Of a stretch of DNA of 64,000 nucleotides, positions 11,471 through 21,798 are shown piece by piece; within the stretch, counting starts at the first letter, position 1, and each line of letters starts with the position of its first letter. The notes below the pieces were generated by a model. It saw nothing but the letters and a program-made list of their open reading frames with translations, was not told the DNA's origin and did no database searches. The position numbers and the translations under genes were made by a program. The stretch comes from JANXZS01 sp963797255. GTDB lineage: Bacteria > Acidobacteriota > Terriglobia > Terriglobales > Acidobacteriaceae. Location of the stretch: NCBI GenBank assembly GCA_963797255.1, contig CAWCOV010000015.1, positions 1 to 64,000 on the forward strand. The letters are read 5' to 3'.

Positions 11471-11492
11471 GAACGCATTTCTGAATTGAGAA
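11455..11492 (+). repeat. 19-bp tandem duplication over apaG stop codon
   Basis: The unit CGCATTTCTGAATTGAGAA occurs at 11455-11473 and again at 11474-11492 without a gap. The first copy contains the last codons and TGA of apaG. This is a perfect recent duplication that leaves the protein unchanged. Confidence 0.9.
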
Positions 11493-11649
11493 ATGGATAA
11501 CGTGGATCGGACAATGTTGCGCCGGTAGGTTGCAGCCGGAGTGGCGCGTCCACCCTCGTGCTGGACGCGCGAATTAAGCTTGGCATCGAGTGATCGAGGC
11601 GCACCAGTGGCAGTGAAAGTGCGTCCCTGATCCGGCGGCAAACGAATAC

Positions 11650-11678
11650 GCTTTGGCGGGATATTCTTCCGCCAAAGC
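11650..11678. terminator. Hairpin between convergent genes
   Basis: Perfect 10-bp inverted repeat GCTTTGGCGG / CCGCCAAAGC with a 9-base loop, between apaG (ends 11470, plus) and the serine hydrolase (ends 11724, minus). The position suits a bidirectional terminator. A clear T-run is lacking on the plus strand and only weak on the minus strand, so it is terminator-like at best. Confidence 0.4.
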
Positions 11679-11723
11679 AAAAATGCGAGTGTTCACTCAC
11701 GCATCGTTTTGCTCTTACGTTCT

Positions 11724-13107
11724 TTACTTGGACGGATCTACAAGAGCTCCGTACACGGTGGCGCGAGTTTTGTATTGGACGTTGGGGTTGGATCCGACGC
11801 CTAGCTCGGCACCGAAGAAGCGCTGGATCATTCCGATGAAGACGACGTCGTTGGTGGGATCGACCCAGAACCATGTGCCGGCTGCGCCATCCCAGAAGAA
11901 GGTGCCTTTGCCCTCGGGAAGATTTGCCTCCGGCGGATCGTAGACGACCGCGCAGTTGTAGCCGTAGCCGAAGCCGGGACGCATCTGCTGATAGCCGATA
12001 CCGAATCCGCCGTTGAGCAGTTCACGGGACAGGTGGTTGGAGCCCATCAGTTTCACCGAAGAGGGCGCAAGGATGCGCTTTCCGTCGAGTTCGCCCTCCG
12101 TTTGCCAGCATGGCTGCGAATCGATAGTAGTCTTCGGCGGTAGAGACCATTCCGCCGCCACCGGAGGGCATGGTGGGTTGCTCGCTGTAGCTTCTGCCGG
12201 AGGGGCCACCGCCGGGATCAGCTTCCATTTCTCCATCGGCGTTGGTGCGATACGAGGTCGCGAAGCGGCTGCGTTTATCCGCGGGCACGTAGAAGGCGGC
12301 GTCGCGCATTCCGAGGGGAGTATAGATGTGGTCCTTCATGAAGTCAGGGAGCGTCTGGCCGGAGAGCTTTTCGACGATGTATCCCTGGATGTCCATGGAC
12401 ACGGAGTAGAGCCATTGCGTGCCAGGCTGGTAGACGAGCGGAATCTTCGCGAGCTTGGTGATGAACTCGTGAAGATCCTTCGAGTCAAACAGTTTCGCCT
12501 CACGATACATCCTGTCTACGGGCGAGTCCCCGAAGAATCCATACGTGAATCCCGCGGTGTGGGTCATCAGCTCGCGCATAGTTGGCGGATGATCCGGGTC
12601 GGTGAGGATGAGCTGTCCGTTGGGGCCGACACCCTTGTAGACCTTGAGATTTGCGAATTCTGGAATGTACTTGGCGATGGGATCGGAGGGAAGCCATTTG
12701 CCCTGCTCATACAGGATCATCATCGCCACGCCGGTTACGGGTTTGGTCATGGAAAAGTCGCGGAAGATGGCGTCCTTGGTCATGGGCGTATTGGCGGCGA
12801 TGTCTTTGTAGCCGTATGTTTGGTAATCCACCACCTTGCCGTGCCGCGCGAGGATGGTAACTGCGCCGGCGAGTTGCTTCTTGTCGATCGTGCTTTGCAT
12901 GAACACGTGCAGATTTTCCAGACGCTCGGAAGAGAAGCCTACCGACTCCGGCTTGACGAGGGTGAGATCAATGGCGTGCTGAGCCTCGGGTGCTGCCTTG
13001 GGTGGCAGCGCCTTCGTTTTCTGCGACACGGAGGGAAGCACGCCCAGGCTGAAGGCAAGTAGAACAGTGGCTGTGGGCATGGGAAATCGAGGATAGCTGA
13101 AGCTCAT
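11724..13107 (-). pseudogene. Serine hydrolase (class C beta-lactamase family), one frameshift
   Basis: Penicillin-binding-protein/class C beta-lactamase fold hydrolase with a signal peptide (about residues 9-28). The nucleophile motif SMTK is visible in FRDFSMTKPVTGVAMMIL, with MTHTAGFTYGF and the Tyr motif YSVSMD further on. The frame breaks near 12095: MLANGG should continue as ELDGKRILAPSSVKLM but one extra G in GGAGGG shifts it. The 3' part, with GFGYGYNCAVVYDP and TFFWDGAAGTWFWVDP, is intact in the new frame. The start at 13107 was chosen because GGAGAG precedes it. Such enzymes in acidobacteria are usually esterases or peptidases rather than true beta-lactamases. Confidence 0.82.
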
Positions 13108-13182
13108 GAATGTTCTCTCCGCGGCCCGCGAGTTTGCGTCGCAGGGGTTCACGACATTGGAGTGCGGACCGGAATGCCGCAC

Positions 13183-13596
13183 CCTTTATAGCAGAGGAGG
13201 GAGATGGATCGACGCTTGGAAAGGGACCCACAGGGATCTGTTTCAGGTCGAGTTGTGGTTGAGTGGCTGAAGTGGCGGGCCGCCAAGAGAGATCGAGCAG
13301 ACAGCTTCGTAGACGACTACGTCGAGGAGTTCAAGGGAGATCTGACATTCTTCGGGCTTCAGCCTGAGGTACGAGCGCATCTACGAAGAAGACGAAAACA
13401 TTCCCAGCGGCGACTGGCAACGTTCAGTCAAGCGCGCGACTTCGCCCTTGTCATCAAGCTCGCCGGTAGGCTCTGGCGACAAAGAGCAAGCACCTGCAGC
13501 TTGCCGCCTGGCTGACCGAGGCTACCGCCGGCGGATACGCGACCCCGTTCTTGATCTAATGAACAACCTGTTGAAGGTTCACACCTAATACATGAG
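13183..13596 (+). other. Intergenic region with unrecognised coding-like fragment
   Basis: The plus strand from about 13225 reads coding-like in one frame (SFVDDYVEEFKGDLTFFGLQPE), then from 13370 in another (YERIYEEDENIPSGDWQRSVKRA). This suggests a short frameshifted gene remnant of acidic, charged sequence. I do not recognise the family. It has no clear Shine-Dalgarno and no intact ATG-to-stop reading. Confidence 0.3.
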
Positions 13597-15868
13597 TTAT
13601 CGGGTAAGGCGCAACAAGTAGGCGGTTTTCGGGCGCAGCTCAACCGCGACCGATGATGAGTCCTCAGACAATTGAACGGGGTGAGCCCGAGCCTTCTCGA
13701 CCTCAAGCAGGCTCAGCGACTTTTCGCACCATGTACGCGGAATCTGCACATTCACCTGCCGAGCGGTCGCTGAGTACAGTACGATCTCGGAACCACCCCG
13801 AGGAATGGCGCGGTAGTCCCCGTCGATCGTGATGACGCCACCATCGATGACCGTCCAGTGACCGGAAGCCGAGACTCGTGAAACGGTGCCATCATCGAAT
13901 CGTCCGACGTAGCTCGTCTGAGAAGCATCCAACGGCGTCGTGGTGGTCGTTGCCGAGCGCGATTCGGTGCTCGCCTCCTCACCGAGCCACACTAAGCGCT
14001 TACTCATTAGATAGCTTTGGGACAGATTCCCAAGGTAGTAGATATCTCGAAGCTCGTCATCCGTTGGTGGATCCCAACGCACGTGAATATCGAATCGTGG
14101 CTCGCGCCACTCGAGAACCCGCGCAACGAAATCAAGATCGTGCGACCATCCGAGAACCTGTCCTGGTCCTTTCGAGTACTTACCGCCTCCATAGAGCTTT
14201 CCGTGTGTCATCAGAATGTGGAACGGATCCGTCCGCACGAACAGGTGGTAGCAGGCATCCAGCACACCATAAAGCCCATCCACAGGTCCTTCGGAGGACA
14301 CGGCGATCCCTTTCTTGTGGAACCACTCGACGATTTGGGTAGAGCTGACGATCTCATCGACGAGGCCGATGTCCTCGCCGGGTCCGAAACTGATGCTGAA
14401 TGGTCGGAAGGTATCGAGCTGGATCGAGTTGGTCTTGGGCACGAGTTTCAGCATGGCGCCGACGCGTTCTTCGAAAAAGCCCGATTCCAGATCTTTGGTA
14501 TGGGAGATGTGGTAGACCTGCGGTCCATTCAGGTAGTAGATACTCCACGGATATGGCTTGCCATCGCGTCCGTCCGCCAACACCGGGATGCTGCGCTCGA
14601 AGCCAGGAGTGTCTGCATTCGAATCATCGATATTGATGTGGTAGCTGAGGGTCGCGTTGTGTTTTCCCGCTTCTCGCGCCAGCCATTGCAGCTTCGTCAA
14701 GCCCCCCAATGCTTCGTTGACCCTATCGAAGTACGGCCATCCCGAGTCCATGCCCTTGTTCTGCCACCCGGTGAGCGCCGTGATCTGCTTGGCGTTGCCC
14801 GTGATTACAGAGATCCTCTCAATCAGCTGCAATGTCTCGTCAAAGCTCGTGCTCGGTTGTATGCCCGGCTGATCGATAAAATCGTTCATGACTTTGTACG
14901 AGAAGGTGGAGGGTTCAAACGCTGGGTCTGGATTGCGGAGTAGCGCACGCTGCCACAGTGCAGCCTCCATCCAATCGACTCGCCCGTCGTCATTTGTATC
15001 CCGTGTCAGCAGCGCGATCCGCGCTTCCAGGAGCGGCTGCACAATGCCACGCAGACGGTAGTGATAGGTGCCTAACCAGAAGGCAAAATCCGTGGCCCGC
15101 GCGTCGAATCCAAGAAACTGCGTGCGGATCTTCCAGTACGGAATGTTGGTGGCCACGGTTGCCGTGATGCCATCCATGCTGGCGGATACCCAGTTGCCTA
15201 ACTGCGGATACTGCTCGCCATCCTCCTGGCCAATCGCCGAACTGAAGAACGGCTTTGGCTGATCGTAGCCTCCCTTGTATGCGCCGTCCTTCCATGGGTA
15301 TCGGTGGTATTCGCTGCGGTACATGCCCGGCAGTCGAGTTGTTCGCCGAAACGCGAACAAGCTCATGACCGGGGAAGCTCAGGGTTGCGAGTTTGAATTC
15401 TCCCTGTTCTTCGACAGAGGTGAGCTTCATCGACAGCTCATCTGGACTCGCCTCGAAACGCAGCACCAGCCGAAGGCGTGCTGGTGCGATGTCTATCGTG
15501 TAGTCGACAGTCGAGTCTTCCGTGGTACAGGCCACCGTGAAGTCCCCTGTGCTATAGACGCGGTCATTTATTTCGATGAGCGACTCGCTCTCAGCGCGGG
15601 CCCCGAGCAGCCGTCCGCGACCTTCGACGTCGTACGACAGCACGCGGGGAAACTTGGCGTCGAGGGTGACTTTCAACGGCCCCTGATGAATTTCGACAAC
15701 GGGACCTCGAAACTCGGCTTTGGTTGTGGAGTCGTCAGAGACAGGCACCGTCGCCTCTATCTCTCCATTCGTCGTATGGGTATCAAGCACCGAGAGCACC
15801 AGGCCGGCAGCGGCACCTCCAAAGAAATCGCGCCGGCTCACTCCGCGTTGTTTCGAAGGATTCGTCAT
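13597..15868 (-). pseudogene. GH101-like endo-alpha-N-acetylgalactosaminidase, one frameshift
   Basis: About 757 codons in two frames. The N-terminal part has a Tat signal (SRRDFFGGAAAGLVLSVL) and a galactose-mutarotase-like beta-sandwich. A one-base insertion near 15333 (STAG must continue as MYRSEYHRYPW) shifts the frame. The second part is a catalytic barrel with GWQNKGMDSGWPYFDRVNEALGG, LSYHINIDDSNADTPG and LDTFRPFSISFGPGEDIG, then a C-terminal beta domain. These blocks resemble GH101 enzymes, which release the core Gal-GalNAc disaccharide from mucin O-glycans; a related uncharacterised barrel family cannot be excluded. GAGAGGG precedes the ATG at 15868. A single indel makes decay recent or an assembly error. 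Confidence 0.65.
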
Positions 15869-16111
15869 TGTTGCACCCTCTCGCCTAAACCTACTGTTGA
15901 CACATTGAGCGGCAATACTTTCGCTCGAAGTAGGCGTCACAGACCGGACTACCACTTTTGAGCATGCCTTCCCTCGATGTGTCAACAATTTCAGACACAC
16001 TTGAAGACAATTCTGCCGATCGTGTCCTACGCGTACACACTCAGGTCGGCGCAGCACTCTTCCGCTACTTCACCCGCTCGAGATGTGGCATGATTTCACC
16101 GGAGGTGTATT

Positions 16112-16681
16112 GTGAACAAAAAACTCTGTTTTGTGTTTGCTGCCGCGACGGCTGTACCTCTTGTTGCACTCGGACAGGAGAAATCGCAAGCGCCAGTCTC
16201 TCCACCAGCGAATCCGATTACCATAAGCGAAAAAGGTCTATATTCGTTTGTGAGCAACGCAGTCATCGGTGCGGCTCAGAAAATGCCGGAAGAAAACTAC
16301 TCCTTCAAACCAACTCCGGACGTTCGCAGTTTTGGCCAACTTGTTGGCCATGTGGCCGACGCTTCTTACATGTTCTGTTCGCTAGCTTCGGGTGAAGCGA
16401 ACCCGATGAAGGACAATGAAAAAACGAAGACTTCAAAGGCTGATCTCGTGGCCGCAGTCAAGGGCGCGGTTGAGTACTGCAACAAGACGTTCGGCAGCAT
16501 GACCGATGCCAAGGGCAGCCAGATGGTGAAATTCTTCAACCGCGACATGGCGAGGCTTACCGTGTACTCGCTAAACACGGCGCACACGGATGAGCATTAT
16601 GGGAACATGGTGACCTATTTGCGACTCAAAGGGATTGTGCCGCCAACCAGCGAAAATCCGCCCGGACAAAGTCCGAAGTAA
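16112..16681 (+). CDS. DinB family protein, secreted
   Basis: A 189-aa protein with a signal peptide (KKLCFVFAAATAVPLVALGQ) and a DinB four-helix bundle. The likely metal-binding His residues are in LVGHVADASYMF and NTAHTDEHYGNMVTYL. DinB-fold proteins include thiol-dependent metalloenzymes; the secreted acidobacterial versions have no known substrate. GGAGGTG at 16101-16107 is well placed for the GTG start at 16112. It is divergent from the GH101-like gene and stands alone. Confidence 0.88.
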   Translation: MNKKLCFVFAAATAVPLVALGQEKSQAPVSPPANPITISEKGLYSFVSNAVIGAAQKMPEENYSFKPTPDVRSFGQLVGHVADASYMFCSLASGEANPMKDNEKTKTSKADLVAAVKGAVEYCNKTFGSMTDAKGSQMVKFFNRDMARLTVYSLNTAHTDEHYGNMVTYLRLKGIVPPTSENPPGQSPK

Positions 16682-16809
16682 ACACGACATCGGGCTCTGA
16701 AAGTCAAAGACTCGGCGTGAGGATCACAGTTTTGATGGCAGTTTCCAGGTTGCTGGCGTGCGACCGCCCACCCGGACTCTGCCAATGAGATGAGGAGAAA
16801 GGGCTGGCT

Positions 16810-18420
16810 TTGATTATTTACGACGTATGTGTGATCGGATCCGGTCCGGCTGGTGCAACGATGGCCAAGGAATTGTGTGAAGGAGGTGCTAAGGTCATTA
16901 TGCTGGAAGCTGGAAGCAGAGTTGAGCCTAAAGACTTCCTCTCCCACTACTGGCCCTATGAATTGCCTCATCGAGGATTGCGCGGGGAAAAACAGGCGCC
17001 CTTTTACCCCAGTGACATTGTTCCCGCCCGTTATGAAGACAGCGACCATGTTAGTGTGGATCGCGTTCGGGTCTTAGGCGGGCGCAGCCTGCACTGGAAC
17101 GCGGTCACCCTGCGTTACGCTCCTCAGGATTTTCGGGAGAGGTCTTTGCACGGGATCGAGGAAGACTGGCCGCTCAGCTATGAAGAGCTGGCTCCTTACT
17201 ATGATCGCATCGAGCAGATTATTGGCGTTTGTGGCCAAAACGACCATCTTGAGATTCTGCCCGCTGGAAGTCACTATCTGCCCCCAATACCCATGCGATG
17301 CAGCGAGCACATCCTGGCACGGGCTACTCGCTCTATGGGTATTCCCCTCGTCCCGGTGCGTAAGGCGGTATTGACCAAACCTTACGACAACCGACCGCCG
17401 TGCCACTATTGTGGTCACTGTATGGATGGGTGCGACGTCGGATCCATCTTTACTACACCGGACTGCATGATTCCGAAAGCTCAGGAGACGGGCAACTTCA
17501 CGCTCAGGGAAAACGCGATCGCTCGCGAGTTGCGCGTGGACAGTGAAGGGCAAGCGAGGACTATCTCCATCGTGGATCGCTTGACGAAGAAGGAAGAGGA
17601 AGTTCGTGCGCGCGTTTTCGTTGTCTGCTGTGCAACGGTTGAGAGCGCGCGATTGTTGCTCAACTCCAAATCTCCTCGCTATCCGCAAGGCCTGGGAAAC
17701 TCGAACGGTGTTGTCGGCCACTACCTCAACGGACATCACACGGCGAGCGTGAACATGTACCTAGCCGAGTTGGAAAGTACTCCACCGATTAATCAGGATG
17801 GGGCGACTGACCATGTCTACATCCCTCGTTATAACCAGCTCTCTGGAAGGCGCCATTATGCGGGTGGATGGGGAATTCAAGTGAATTTCAATTCATATAT
17901 GTTTCCCTACCAGGCGACAAAGCTTAAAGGTTATGGCGCACAATTTAAGCAACAAGTGCGAAACATGCAGCCGGGCTTTCTGTTCCTTTCGGCTTTCGGA
18001 AAAACCGTTTCGACCTCAGGAAATTATGTCAGCGTCGATCCAAGCCGCCCCGATGAGTATGGCATCCCGGCGCCGGTAGTGCGTTACCGGTTTGTGGACA
18101 ATGACTACGCGATGTGGCGGGACATGAAGCAGAGCCTGCTCGAAATCTCCTCAAAGATGAAGGGCACTGTATTTACGGATTTCGGAGATGATCCATCGGG
18201 CTTTGCCAGCCATGAAGTGGGAACAATTCGCATGGGAAAAGACCCGAAAACATCTGCTCTTAACGGTTTCTGTCAGTCCCATGAAGTGAAGAATCTCTTC
18301 GTCACCGACGGAAGTTGCTTCACCACTTCAAGCGAAAAAAACCCAACGCTCACCATTATGGCGCTGTCTTCGCGAACGGCAGACTACATCAGACATCAAC
18401 GCAGAATCGGAAAACTCTAA
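16810..18420 (+). CDS. GMC family oxidoreductase
   Basis: A 536-aa flavoprotein with the N-terminal dinucleotide motif VIGSGPAGATMAKEL (residues 8-22), LEAGSRVEP for the ribose of FAD, the GMC segment RVLGGRSLHWNAVTLRY, a Cys-rich insert PPCHYCGHCMDGCDVGS as in gluconate/sugar dehydrogenase large subunits, and the C-terminal HEVGTIRMGKDP and NPTLTIMALSSRTADYI blocks. It probably oxidises a sugar or polyol with electrons leaving through a partner. The start is a TTG after GATGAGGAGAAAGG. It is first in a three-gene operon with subunit 3 (18498) and a VCBS protein (19007). No Tat signal of its own is seen, so export may depend on the small subunit. Confidence 0.92.
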   Translation: MIIYDVCVIGSGPAGATMAKELCEGGAKVIMLEAGSRVEPKDFLSHYWPYELPHRGLRGEKQAPFYPSDIVPARYEDSDHVSVDRVRVLGGRSLHWNAVTLRYAPQDFRERSLHGIEEDWPLSYEELAPYYDRIEQIIGVCGQNDHLEILPAGSHYLPPIPMRCSEHILARATRSMGIPLVPVRKAVLTKPYDNRPPCHYCGHCMDGCDVGSIFTTPDCMIPKAQETGNFTLRENAIARELRVDSEGQARTISIVDRLTKKEEEVRARVFVVCCATVESARLLLNSKSPRYPQGLGNSNGVVGHYLNGHHTASVNMYLAELESTPPINQDGATDHVYIPRYNQLSGRRHYAGGWGIQVNFNSYMFPYQATKLKGYGAQFKQQVRNMQPGFLFLSAFGKTVSTSGNYVSVDPSRPDEYGIPAPVVRYRFVDNDYAMWRDMKQSLLEISSKMKGTVFTDFGDDPSGFASHEVGTIRMGKDPKTSALNGFCQSHEVKNLFVTDGSCFTTSSEKNPTLTIMALSSRTADYIRHQRRIGKL

Positions 18421-18497
18421 GCGGTACGGGATCGCGTTCTATCGTTGGATCAAGAGTTTTGCGTAAGAACCTTAGTTGCGCTGATGGAGGTAAATTC

Positions 18498-19007
18498 ATG
18501 GAAAGACGCACGGCACTGAAACTCGTGGTGCTCGGAGGAATCATTCCGGCAGCGATTGGTTTGGGCCAAATTGAAGACTTGGCAAAACATCAGCTGCAAT
18601 TCTTCACACGAGAGGAGAGTGAGATGCTCGATCAGCTAACGGAAATGATCATTCCCAGCGATGAGCACTCGCCGGGAGCACATGCCGCTCTGGTAAATCT
18701 CTTTGCGGATTTGATGGTGGCCTCCAGCAGTGATGAAGTGAAGCAACAGTGGAGACGCGGTCTTCAACTCATGCGTGAAGAAGCTGCGCGCAGCTCTCTT
18801 CAAGAGGCTCTTGTGAAATCAGCCGCTCATGAAGACTATCCAAGCAATGAGCTTGAGCATTTTTTTGTCCAACTCAAGGCCATGACCGTGCAAGGGTATT
18901 ACACCTCATCGATCGGCATACACGATGACCTACAGTATGAAGGAAATACATACGTCGAATCATTTCCCGGCTGTGCGAAGGAAACGTCAGTTGGAGCGGA
19001 ACGCTGA
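18498..19007 (+). CDS. Gluconate 2-dehydrogenase subunit 3 family protein
   Basis: A 169-aa small subunit of a membrane-bound sugar/gluconate dehydrogenase. It has a twin-arginine signal (MERRTALKLVVLGGIIPAAIG) and the family core FFTREESEMLDQLTEMIIPSDEHSPGAHAA. Its known role is to escort the FAD-bearing GMC subunit across the membrane by the Tat route and stabilise it. I chose the ATG at 18498 rather than earlier in-frame codons inside the GMC gene because GGAGG lies 7 bases upstream. The stop overlaps the next ATG by one base (TGATG), which means translational coupling. Confidence 0.9.
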   Translation: MERRTALKLVVLGGIIPAAIGLGQIEDLAKHQLQFFTREESEMLDQLTEMIIPSDEHSPGAHAALVNLFADLMVASSSDEVKQQWRRGLQLMREEAARSSLQEALVKSAAHEDYPSNELEHFFVQLKAMTVQGYYTSSIGIHDDLQYEGNTYVESFPGCAKETSVGAER

Positions 19008-20290
19008 TGAAACCAACTATGGATTGGGCTCGACGGCGATTTCTGCAAACTATGAGCGCTGGCGTTCCGGCAGCCATCCTAGGACTGGGAGCGGACCGGA
19101 TTTCGGGATACGAAAGGCACGGAGTACCGCTTCGTGCGGAAGGTGGAACTGAAGCGGCACAGAGTATTGACCTTGGGTCTACTTTAGCCGGTGACGAAAC
19201 CATTCCTTTTCGGAAGCACACACTTGATCTTGGCCCAGCCGAATCCGTGACTGTCGCTGACGTGAATTGTGACGGCAGGCTCGATATCATTTGCGGTGAA
19301 AACTGGTACGAGCAAACTCTCCCGGAACGCGGCCATGGTCCGCGTTTCATCAAACACAAGTTCCGCGAACTGGCTTATACGAACAATTACATTGAAGACT
19401 TAAGCGACCTGGCCATTGACATCACCGGAGACGGGTATCCGGATATCGTGAGTTGTTCGTATTGGTCAAAGCCCCTCACCTGGTGGGAAAACCCGGGTAA
19501 ACGCGGAGGACCATGGCGCGAGCACCTTATTGAGACTAGATCTCCCGTGGAATTTGTTTTCCTGGTCGATCTCCTTGATACCGGCAAACCCCGCCAACTT
19601 CTCCCTCAATTTGGCGATCCAAACTTTCCGCTCGTATGGTATGAGCTAGCGGGCAAGGGATCGCAAGATCCATGGATTAGGCATGAGGTTAGTTCCCGGA
19701 GCTATGGTCACGGAATCGGGGTGGGCGATGTTAACGGCGATGGGAGGACGGACATCATTACTCCCAAGGGTTGGTTCGAAGCACCGCCCGACCCTCGTAA
19801 TGGCGAGTGGAAGTTTCATGAAGAGTTTGATTTGGGAGATACGGGCTTCATCTATGTCGCAGATGTAAACAACGATGGAATCCCAGATCTGATCACCAGT
19901 TTAGGACATGATTACGGAATCTTCTGGTTAGAGCAGAAAAGGGACACAGCAGGAAAACGAAGCTGGAAAAAACATCTCATCGATAATGCGTGGTCCCAGG
20001 CACATGCCATGACACTCGCCGACCTGAACGGCGACGGAAGACTTGAACTGATTACGGGCAAGCGCTATTACGCGCACGAACACGATCCGGGTGCCAACGA
20101 AACTTTGGGGGTTTACTGGTACGAAGCGCTTGACAAGGAGGGATCTCAATGGAGAAGGCATATCCTTGATTATGGAACGCGTACCGGGGGTGGCATGCAG
20201 ATCCCCGTGGTCGACATAGATGGTGATGGTCATCTTGATGTTGTCGTGGCAGGGAAGTCAGGCCTTTATCTTTTCGAGAATTTGACGTGA
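19007..20290 (+). CDS. VCBS/FG-GAP repeat protein, Tat-exported
   Basis: A 427-aa protein with a Tat-like N-terminus (WARRRFLQTMSAGVPAAILG) and FG-GAP/VCBS blades bearing calcium-binding signatures: ADVNCDGRLDIICG, IDITGDGYPDIVS, GDVNGDGRTDIITP, ADVNNDGIPDLITS, ADLNGDGRLELITG and VDIDGDGHLDVVVAG. The fold should be a beta-propeller. It is translationally coupled to the gluconate-dehydrogenase subunit 3 gene, so it may help assemble or anchor that enzyme or bind its substrate (inference). No haem motif CXXCH is seen, so it does not replace the cytochrome c subunit directly. Confidence 0.88.
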   Translation: MKPTMDWARRRFLQTMSAGVPAAILGLGADRISGYERHGVPLRAEGGTEAAQSIDLGSTLAGDETIPFRKHTLDLGPAESVTVADVNCDGRLDIICGENWYEQTLPERGHGPRFIKHKFRELAYTNNYIEDLSDLAIDITGDGYPDIVSCSYWSKPLTWWENPGKRGGPWREHLIETRSPVEFVFLVDLLDTGKPRQLLPQFGDPNFPLVWYELAGKGSQDPWIRHEVSSRSYGHGIGVGDVNGDGRTDIITPKGWFEAPPDPRNGEWKFHEEFDLGDTGFIYVADVNNDGIPDLITSLGHDYGIFWLEQKRDTAGKRSWKKHLIDNAWSQAHAMTLADLNGDGRLELITGKRYYAHEHDPGANETLGVYWYEALDKEGSQWRRHILDYGTRTGGGMQIPVVDIDGDGHLDVVVAGKSGLYLFENLT

Positions 20291-20526
20291 CCAAGAACTA
20301 CGGTAAGCAAACTGCTTCGGCTGATCACCTTAGGTATGTTGCAGAAAGTCGTGAGAGAAAGGCCTACGAGACGCTGAACGATGATTGCAGTCACGCTCTA
20401 GGCTGTGAAAGTGTAGCGATGGACGACTTCAGGCCCTGTCGAGGTGAAATCTGCTCTCATACGGCTCGACCGGAAATCGCGAATGCCATGCATAAGACGA
20501 TTTTCGGGTTTTGATACGTCACTTAT

Positions 20527-21798
20527 TCAGAGTTCAGGGAAGTTGCCGTCTGCGTCCAGAAGTGCCTGGGGAGTTGGGTCGATTTCGACAGGCATCGATG
20601 GCGTCATCTCTACGGTGAGACGTTCGGACACGAGCATGTGGGCGAGGCTCAGGGTGTTTTTGATCCGCACGATGCGCAGGTCGTTATCTTTCTCGCAGAT
20701 GAGGGAGCCGATGGCGCGTTCGAGGGCTTCACGGTCCGTATCAAAATAGAGAGGAATTTTTGCGCAGGCGAGGCCGAGCGAGGTGAGGGCGTTGGTGTAG
20801 GTGTACTCACGACTAATGGAGTTGACGACGCGTGTGGTGGTGAAATCCGCCAGACCGATTCCGATGGCATTGCCGTTTGTCGCAGGAGTTAAATCGCGCA
20901 CGAAGATTCTGCTGATGTGAATCTCCAGGCTGCCCTGCGGGCGCAGAGATGAGATGAAGCCGAAGACCCCACGTCCGATCACGTTAGTATCCATGCCGCT
21001 GCCGCTGATCTCCTTACCAATCTCGTCGACGATGAGGAGGTCGATGTTCGAGAAGGGGAGGCGCGGCAGGAGTTGCTGCGACTGGAGGAAGAGAGCGTCC
21101 TCTTTCTGCTGAATCTCATCGCCACGGATAACTTGTAGTTCGTTTGTCTGGTGATGCTGATCCTCAAGAATGGCTACAGCGAAGAGGACAGGCACCTTTC
21201 TGAGAATGACCTGTGCGGCTTCTCGGATGGCGGCCTCATGCCCGAGTTGGCTTGCCGCCCGATGAGCATTCGCGGCGCCGACATGCTTGCCGAAACCAAT
21301 GACAAGCATCTTCTGGATTCCGCTGCCGAGCGTGCCAAAGAAATCCGTGTGTGGCTTGATCCTATTGATAATGACAATCGCATCGGCTTGGAGCGCGGCT
21401 CGGCTGAAGACGATGGGATAGTTGTCACCGAAGGTGCCGATCTGGTCGACGTCCATGCTGGTTTCAAAGGAAACGCCAGTTGACTCCGGTGTGACGCCGA
21501 ATCCCGCGAGGACGTTCTGCTGACCGGAGGGCGTGGCTCCTCCATGGCTGCCCATCGCGGGAATAATGAAGGGCTCTCCTCCGTAGGTGCGAAGGAGATT
21601 GACCACTGAGCGGACGATCTCAGCGAGGTTGGTAATGCCGCGACTTCCGACTCCCACTGCCACACGCATGCCAGGATAAATCTCAGGTCCAAGCGATTTG
21701 CGGTCAAAACCCTCGCGAAGGATGGCTCCAACATCGAGCGACCGCGACGCTGGATAGCGCTGAGAGAGATGAAACATCTTAGGCAGGCTTGGAATCAT
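20527..21798 (-). CDS. LarA-like nickel-pincer cofactor isomerase (DUF2088 family)
   Basis: A 423-aa protein of the LarA superfamily, which uses a covalently bound nickel-pincer nucleotide to racemise or epimerise 2-hydroxy acids. The N-terminal half carries MRVAVGVGSRGITN and PAMGSHGGAT; INRIKPHTDFFGTLGSG provides the second conserved His. The C-terminal half has IDLLIVDEIGKEISGSGMDTNVIGRG and GIGLADFTTTRVV. It is a divergent group rather than true lactate racemase, so the substrate is unknown. No cofactor-synthesis genes (larB, larC, larE) are in the window. It stands alone, convergent with the VCBS gene; no clear Shine-Dalgarno precedes the ATG. Confidence 0.85.
   Translation of the reverse strand: MIPSLPKMFHLSQRYPASRSLDVGAILREGFDRKSLGPEIYPGMRVAVGVGSRGITNLAEIVRSVVNLLRTYGGEPFIIPAMGSHGGATPSGQQNVLAGFGVTPESTGVSFETSMDVDQIGTFGDNYPIVFSRAALQADAIVIINRIKPHTDFFGTLGSGIQKMLVIGFGKHVGAANAHRAASQLGHEAAIREAAQVILRKVPVLFAVAILEDQHHQTNELQVIRGDEIQQKEDALFLQSQQLLPRLPFSNIDLLIVDEIGKEISGSGMDTNVIGRGVFGFISSLRPQGSLEIHISRIFVRDLTPATNGNAIGIGLADFTTTRVVNSISREYTYTNALTSLGLACAKIPLYFDTDREALERAIGSLICEKDNDLRIVRIKNTLSLAHMLVSERLTVEMTPSMPVEIDPTPQALLDADGNFPEL

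Noticed and set aside
12013..13062. Long plus-strand frame (349 codons)
   Set aside because: Antisense shadow of the serine hydrolase, which has clear family motifs on the minus strand.
11724..13107. True antibiotic-resistance beta-lactamase
   Set aside because: The motif set fits the broad class C/PBP-like esterase family and the frame is broken; resistance cannot be claimed.
14017..14943. 308-codon plus-strand frame
   Set aside because: Antisense shadow of the GH101-like gene without recognisable domains.
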